Source: Microbulbifer donghaiensis (GTDB lineage Bacteria; Pseudomonadota; Gammaproteobacteria; Pseudomonadales; Cellvibrionaceae). From it: DNA of 64,000 nt. Below the pieces are notes generated by a model. The model did no database searches. It worked only from the letters and a program-made list of their open reading frames with translations, and was not told the origin of the DNA. How positions within the stretch are numbered: position 1 is the first letter of the stretch; the number at the start of each line of letters is the position of its first letter. The DNA lies in contig NZ_FQVA01000001.1 of the NCBI RefSeq assembly GCF_900129095.1, forward strand, positions 2,121,615 through 2,185,614, read 5' to 3'. Both the position numbers and the translations under genes were made by a program. This document shows positions 59,720 to 64,000 of the stretch, in pieces.

Positions 59720-59748
59720 AAAAATTCGCGAATAGCTTTCGAATTTTT
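59720..59748 (-). terminator. Candidate terminator of the LysR gene
   Basis: AAAAATTCG (59720-59728) pairs with CGAATTTTT (59740-59748) across an 11-base loop, and the minus strand reads into a T-rich run. It is 31 bases past the LysR stop. The stem is AT-rich and weak. The doxX promoter probably overlaps it. Confidence 0.4.
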
Positions 59749-59779
59749 AAGAAATTGGCCTGCCAATCGACTCGGAAAC

Positions 59780-60667
59780 TCACTCCAGCGGCGCCAGTCC
59801 GGCGCGCAGCGCCTCGATCAGGTAACCGGTCGCCGGACCGCAGCGGTCCACATCGGCATACACCAGGTAGACGGTGACATCCCGCTCCCAGGGGTCCTCG
59901 GTCTGCAGGGGCAGCACCCGGTCCGCGGACAGGGATTCGCGGATGCGTGTCTCCGGCAGCCAGGCGAAACCGAGGCCGCGCTCGATCAGCTCCAATGAGG
60001 TCTGCACATTGGTCACGGTGATGCGCTGATCGGAACTGAGCCAGCCGGAATCCTGGCGGTTCCTGATGGCCGAATCCCGCAGCACTATCTGCCGGCAGGC
60101 TTTCAAGTCCTTGCGCGCCACCGGCCGCCCCAGCTGGTGCAACGGGTGCTGCGGGTGGGCCACCGGCACGAAGCGCACCCGCGCCACCGGCTCACCGACG
60201 AACCCCTGGGGCACCCGCGCGCTGAGGATAAAATCTGCCTGCTGCTGGACCAGCAACTCCTCGGCGCCGGACAGCACCGTCTCGCGCACCTCGAGTCGGG
60301 TGTATGGAAACGCCTCGGCAAAATGCTCTATCGCATTGAACAGGCACTCGTAGTCGAAGATGACATCGACCGCCAGCGTCAGGGTGGCCTCCTCGCCGCC
60401 GGCGAGGCTGGTGGCGACGGACTCGAGCGCCTCGGCTTCGTCCAGCAGGCCGCCGGCGCGGGCCAGCAGGATCCGTCCGGCGTCGGTCAACTCGGCCTTG
60501 CGCCCGCGCACTTCCAACAGCGGCACGCCGAGAGTCTCCTGCAACTTGTGCACGGCGTGGTTAATGGAAGACTGGCTCTTGTGCACCGCCTGCGCCGCCT
60601 GGGAGAAGCCACCGTGTTCCACCACCGACTGGAACATCCGCCACTGTTCCAGGGTTACCTTGGCCAT
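59780..60667 (-). CDS. LysR family transcriptional regulator
   Basis: From ATG 60667, behind GAGGA, the protein has 295 residues, the LysR length. The HTH is at about 18-40 (VVEHGGFSQAAQAVHKSQSS), and the substrate-binding domain follows from about 90. No redox cysteine pattern of OxyR type is present. It is divergent from pirin, with a 175-base AT-rich gap (60668-60842) in which it most likely acts. The downstream minus-strand genes doxX, hydroquinone reductase and GST may be part of the same regulon. Confidence 0.9.
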   Translation of the reverse strand: MAKVTLEQWRMFQSVVEHGGFSQAAQAVHKSQSSINHAVHKLQETLGVPLLEVRGRKAELTDAGRILLARAGGLLDEAEALESVATSLAGGEEATLTLAVDVIFDYECLFNAIEHFAEAFPYTRLEVRETVLSGAEELLVQQQADFILSARVPQGFVGEPVARVRFVPVAHPQHPLHQLGRPVARKDLKACRQIVLRDSAIRNRQDSGWLSSDQRITVTNVQTSLELIERGLGFAWLPETRIRESLSADRVLPLQTEDPWERDVTVYLVYADVDRCGPATGYLIEALRAGLAPLE

Positions 60668-60842
60668 CTGCATTCCTCTTGCACTGTAAGGGTGGGCGCT
60701 CGAGCGAAAGTCGAAAACTCGTGCGCAAGCAGCTTATATAGCGCAACCCACCTATAGATTCGAATAAAAACAGCAATTTTTTGCCATTTTTAATCGAATT
60801 GATCGGCCTATACTGCGGACAAACGCACGAATGGAGGTGTTT

Positions 60843-61742
60843 ATGGAGCAAATGTATAAGCGGCAACCGGGCGCCCGCCCGCTGCTGCGCGGTATCGGCA
60901 GCCAGGCTTCCGCGGACGGTGCCGGCGTCAGGATTCAGCGCGTGCCCGGATTCGACAGCCCGGACTTCAGCCCCTTTCTGATGCTGGACGAGATCCGCTC
61001 CGAGCGTGCCGACGACTATATCGCCGGCTTCCCGCCGCACCCGCACCGCGGAATAGAAACGCTGACCTACATGCTGAACGGCGAGTTCGAGCACCAGGAC
61101 CACCTCGGCAATCGCGGTTCCGTTTCTTCCGGCGGCGCCCAGTGGATGCGCGCCGGGCGCGGCATCATCCACTCGGAGATGCCCGGGCAGGCGCCCGGCG
61201 GCATGCACGGCTTCCAGCTGTGGATCAATATGGCGGCCGCCAACAAGATGGACGATCCCACCTGGCGCGACATTCAGTCTGCAGAAATTCCCGAGCTGGC
61301 CCTGGATGGTGGCGAGAGTGTCAGTGAGGGCTCACTGATCCGCCTGATTGCCGGCACATGGCATATCGGCGGCGAGGAGCGAAACGCGCCATTGACCGAT
61401 GCGGCCGCCGAGGCGGCAGTCGCGGATATCCGCCTGGCCGCCGGCGCCGAGGTACTGCTGCCGCTGCCGGCGGCGCACAGCGTGCTGGTGTATGTCTACG
61501 CGGGGGCGCTGGTGACCGAGCGCGGCACGATACCGCGCGGCAATATGCTGTTGTATGGCGCAGGAGAGGCGCTACAATTGCGCGCCCAAGCCCCGACAGA
61601 GGGCGAGGGAGCCGGCCTGCTGTGCCTGCATGGCCTGCCCCTGCGCGAACCCGTCGCCCACTATGGCCCCTTCGTGATGAACAGCCGCGAGGAAATCGAG
61701 CAGGCTCTGCGCGACTACAATAACGGCACCCTTACCGACTAG
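60843..61742 (+). CDS. Pirin family protein
   Basis: A 299-residue bicupin from ATG 60843, which follows a strong GGAGGT site. Four metal ligands of pirin are present: His66 and His68 in PPHPHRGIE, His110 and Glu112 in GIIHSEMP. Bacterial pirins may act as quercetin 2,3-dioxygenases or as redox-responsive partners of other enzymes; here the metal site argues for a metal-dependent activity. The Gly-rich C-terminal domain (Pirin_C) begins near 175. It is divergent from the LysR gene. Confidence 0.94.
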   Translation: MEQMYKRQPGARPLLRGIGSQASADGAGVRIQRVPGFDSPDFSPFLMLDEIRSERADDYIAGFPPHPHRGIETLTYMLNGEFEHQDHLGNRGSVSSGGAQWMRAGRGIIHSEMPGQAPGGMHGFQLWINMAAANKMDDPTWRDIQSAEIPELALDGGESVSEGSLIRLIAGTWHIGGEERNAPLTDAAAEAAVADIRLAAGAEVLLPLPAAHSVLVYVYAGALVTERGTIPRGNMLLYGAGEALQLRAQAPTEGEGAGLLCLHGLPLREPVAHYGPFVMNSREEIEQALRDYNNGTLTD

Positions 61743-61772
61743 GCCTCCCGTTGGGGCCAGATCTGAGCACCC

Positions 61773-61800
61773 TGTGGGAGCCTGCAAGCAGGCTCCTACA
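61773..61800. repeat. Perfect short hairpin element after pirin
   Basis: GGGAGCCTGC (61776-61785) pairs with GCAGGCTCC plus flanking bases (61788-61797), forming a 13-bp near-perfect hairpin with loop AA inside TGTGGGAGCCTGCAAGCAGG. The same type of GGAGCCTGC/GCAGGCTCC hairpin is common as a dispersed intergenic element in Pseudomonas-like genomes. It lies 31 bases after the pirin stop and before the NhaP-type gene and could act as a terminator without a T-run. Confidence 0.65.
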
Positions 61801-61852
61801 TTTGTCCTGTGGCATCCCCGAAATTCTTGAGAAGCGAGCTCGCACGCGCGAT

Positions 61853-63142
61853 ATGGAAGTCTATTACACCTTTTGTTTTCTGGCCGCGGTGTCGGTGTTT
61901 CTCGGATTCCTGAACCAGTATGTGCTGCGCGCACAGGCCACCATCGCCATCACCGCCGGCGCGCTGGCGCTGTCGCTGCTGGTCACCGGGCTGGGCAAAC
62001 TGGGAATTGTCGAGCTGCGCGACTGGGCCGACCAGCTGCTGCCGCTGCTGAACCTCGAGGACCTGCTGCTGAAGGGCATGCTCGGCTTCCTGCTGTTCGC
62101 CGGCAGCCTGCACATCGACCTGCTGGCCCTGCGCAACCAGCGCCTGGAAATCGGCCTGCTCGCCATTGTCGGCACACTGATCTCCACCTTCGTGGTGGGG
62201 GGGCTGCTCTACTGGTTCCTGCAGCTGGTGGGTATGCCGGTAGCCTTCGTCTTCTGTCTGCTGTTCGGCGCGCTGATCTCGCCGACGGACCCGATCGCGG
62301 TACTGGCCATCATCAAGAGCCTCAAGGCGCCGGAACAGGTGTCAATCCAGGTGGAGGGCGAGTCACTGTTCAACGATGGCTTCGGCATCGTCGTCTTTGC
62401 GGTTATCTACGCGCTGGCGTTCGAGGGCGGCGAGCCGACATTCCCGGCGGTGGCCCACCTGTTTGCCGTTGAGGCGGTCGGCGGCGTGGTGCTCGGCCTG
62501 TTGATCGGCGGGCTGTTCCACTGGCTGATCTGCTGCACCAACGACCACAGCCTCGAGCTGTTGCTGACCCTGGTGATCCCGACGGCCGGTTTTTCCCTCG
62601 CCAACCTGCTCGGCGTCTCCGGCGCCCTGGCCATGGTGGTGAGCGGCATCATTATCGGCAACTTCACCCGCGAGCGCGGCTTCTCCCGGGTGAGCCAGCA
62701 CGAGCTGGACAACTTCTGGAGCATTACCGAGGATTTCCTGAACGGCCTGCTGTTCCTGCTGGTGGGCCTGTTCCTGATTACCATCGACCTGCAGGCCTTT
62801 GACTACCTGCTGATGGTGGCCGGCATCGTTATCGTGCTGCTGGCCCGCACGCTGGCGGTCACGGTGCCATTTACGATCCTGAAGCGATTCCGCCGCTACC
62901 ATCCGTACACCGAGCGCATATTGATCTGGGGCGGCCTGCGCGGCGGCCTGGCGCTGGCGCTGGCGATGTCGATTCCGGCGGGCCATGCCTTTATCCAGGG
63001 CCAGGACCTGCGCCACCTCTGGGTCGTGATGACCTACGGCGTGGTACTCTTTTCGATCGTAGTGCAGGGCTCCACCATCGCGCCGCTGATCCGCCGCAGC
63101 CGCGAGTTCGCCGAACCGGAGACCGCGGCGGAACCGGCCTGA
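61853..63142 (+). CDS. Sodium:proton antiporter, CPA1 family (NhaP-like)
   Basis: A 429-residue membrane protein with twelve or thirteen helices, from ATG 61853; an earlier frame extension at 61751 reads through the hairpin and is not conserved. CPA1 patterns are GALISPTDPIAVLAI and VEGESLFNDGFGIVVF, which carry the ion-binding Asp residues (the ND pair of NhaP). GGLRGGLALALAMSIP is near the C-terminus. It probably exchanges Na+ or K+ for H+ in alkaline or saline conditions. It is followed by a Kef-type gene after 34 bases, probably in the same operon. Confidence 0.92.
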   Translation: MEVYYTFCFLAAVSVFLGFLNQYVLRAQATIAITAGALALSLLVTGLGKLGIVELRDWADQLLPLLNLEDLLLKGMLGFLLFAGSLHIDLLALRNQRLEIGLLAIVGTLISTFVVGGLLYWFLQLVGMPVAFVFCLLFGALISPTDPIAVLAIIKSLKAPEQVSIQVEGESLFNDGFGIVVFAVIYALAFEGGEPTFPAVAHLFAVEAVGGVVLGLLIGGLFHWLICCTNDHSLELLLTLVIPTAGFSLANLLGVSGALAMVVSGIIIGNFTRERGFSRVSQHELDNFWSITEDFLNGLLFLLVGLFLITIDLQAFDYLLMVAGIVIVLLARTLAVTVPFTILKRFRRYHPYTERILIWGGLRGGLALALAMSIPAGHAFIQGQDLRHLWVVMTYGVVLFSIVVQGSTIAPLIRRSREFAEPETAAEPA

Positions 63143-63176
63143 GGCCTGTTTCCGACTAACAAACGACACCAATCTC

Positions 63177-64000
63177 ATGGAACACACCAGTTACCTGCTG
63201 CAGGCGGTCATCTATCTGGCCGCGGCGGTGATCTCCGTGCCCATCGCCACCCGCCTCGGCCTGGGGTCGGTGCTCGGCTACCTGCTCGCCGGCGTAGCCA
63301 TCGGCCCCCATGCGCTGGGCCTGGTCGGCGATGCCAGCGACGAGATGCACGTGGCCGAATTCGGGGTGGCGCTGATGCTGTTCCTGATCGGGCTGGAACT
63401 GCAGCCGCGCAAGCTGTGGCAGATGCGCGGGGCCATCCTCGGCACCGGCTCCGCCCAGGTGCTGCTCACCGCCGCCGCGGTGGCAGCGCTGGCACTGCTG
63501 CTGTACGAGGAGAGCTGGCGCGCGGCGCTGGCCATCGGCCTGATACTGGCGCTGTCGTCGACGGCAATCGTGTTGCAGTCACTGAGCGAGAAGGGACTGC
63601 TGAAAACCCAGGGCGGGCGCAGCGCCTTCGCCGTACTGCTGTTCCAGGACATTGCGGTGATCCCCATTCTGGCGCTGCTGCCGCTGCTGGCCACGACCCC
63701 GGTGGCAGGCGCCGTCACCGGCCTCACCGGCTGGCGCTACGCGCTGGCGGTGATCGGTACCATCGTCGCCTTCGCCGTCGCCGGGCGCTATCTGCTCGGG
63801 CCGCTGCTGCGCCTGGTCGCCGGCAGCCAGGTGCGGGAGATGTTCACGGTCACCTCACTGCTGATCGTCATCGGTGCGGCCGCCATTATGAGCGGGCTGC
63901 ACCTGTCGCCGGCGCTCGGAACCTTCCTCGCCGGCGTTCTGCTCGCCGAGAGCGAGTTCCGCCACGAACTGGAGGCGGACATAGAGCCGTTCAAAGGGCT
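63177..64000 (+). CDS. Kef-type (CPA2) potassium/proton antiporter, partial (right edge)
   Basis: The frame runs open from ATG 63177 off the right edge, giving 274 residues. It starts MEHTSYLLQAVIYLAAAVIS, then LGSVLGYLLAGVAIGPHALG, and shows EFGVALMLFLIGLELQPRKL, ALSSTAIVLQSL and LLFQDIAVIPILALLPLL. These are typical CPA2 helices with the QD pair. KefB/KefC of E. coli are gated by glutathione adducts; the RCK/Rossmann domain lies beyond the edge, so whether this protein has it is unknown. It follows the NhaP-type gene by 34 bases. Confidence 0.93.
   Translation, partial: MEHTSYLLQAVIYLAAAVISVPIATRLGLGSVLGYLLAGVAIGPHALGLVGDASDEMHVAEFGVALMLFLIGLELQPRKLWQMRGAILGTGSAQVLLTAAAVAALALLLYEESWRAALAIGLILALSSTAIVLQSLSEKGLLKTQGGRSAFAVLLFQDIAVIPILALLPLLATTPVAGAVTGLTGWRYALAVIGTIVAFAVAGRYLLGPLLRLVAGSQVREMFTVTSLLIVIGAAAIMSGLHLSPALGTFLAGVLLAESEFRHELEADIEPFKG

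Overview
The window is a 64-kb piece of a GC-rich gammaproteobacterial chromosome. Gene content and protein style (Crc, HexR, a Pseudomonas-type coaBC-algC-argB block, a secreted subtilase with PPC domains, TRAP transport, AGMO-like desaturase) suggest a marine Cellvibrionales/Microbulbifer-like organism. This is inferred from recognised families, not from a marker-gene phylogeny. Nearly all of the window is ordinary core genome. I see no prophage, integrase, transposase, CRISPR array, rRNA or tRNA.

Layout. 1-12 kb: a partial small membrane protein, mutM, rpmG-rpmB, radC, then coaBC-algC-argB-slmA on the plus strand, a DUF4124 protein, pyrE, crc and a secreted TPR protein rich in paired histidines. 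12-26 kb: rph, yicC, a glycosyltransferase, a secreted S8 protease behind a 0.75-kb gene-free stretch, an AGMO-like membrane hydroxylase, gmk-rpoZ-spoT-ridA, a quinone-oxidoreductase-like MDR protein, a palindromic repeat cluster and a YeeZ-like SDR protein. 26-34.5 kb: a GlsB/YeaQ protein, oxyR-recG (overlapping), two tandem paralogous secreted proteins of unknown function, a dicarboxylate/amino-acid symporter and ubiC-ubiA. 34.5-47.5 kb: the phosphate region. phoB-phoR lie on the plus strand behind a Pho box, and pstS-pstC-pstA-pstB-phoU on the minus strand behind a second Pho box. Between them are a DUF938 methyltransferase, yaaA, a DUF4265 protein, an M48 lipoprotein protease, a porin-like protein and an ABM-domain protein. 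47.6-54 kb: TRAP permeases, a hotdog thioesterase, a small two-cysteine membrane protein, a TRAP binding protein on the opposite strand, and uvrD. 54-64 kb: hexR, a nitrilase-family amidase, a Bcr/CflA exporter, then a thiol/quinone redox neighbourhood (GST, glutathionyl-hydroquinone reductase, DoxX, a LysR regulator divergent from pirin) followed by an NhaP-type antiporter and a Kef-type antiporter cut by the window edge.

How the genes work together. PhoR/PhoB should read phosphate through PstSCAB/PhoU and act on both Pho boxes. OxyR and YaaA belong to peroxide defence. HexR and Crc are carbon-control regulators. The right-hand redox cluster may be a glutathione-linked electrophile response in which a Kef-type antiporter would be gated by glutathione adducts.

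No demonstrably new system was found. The best leads for novelty are the tandem 228-residue paralogues (29919-31474), the histidine-rich TPR protein (10357-12069), the membrane-anchored AlgC, the redox/antiporter cluster, and several palindromic intergenic elements.
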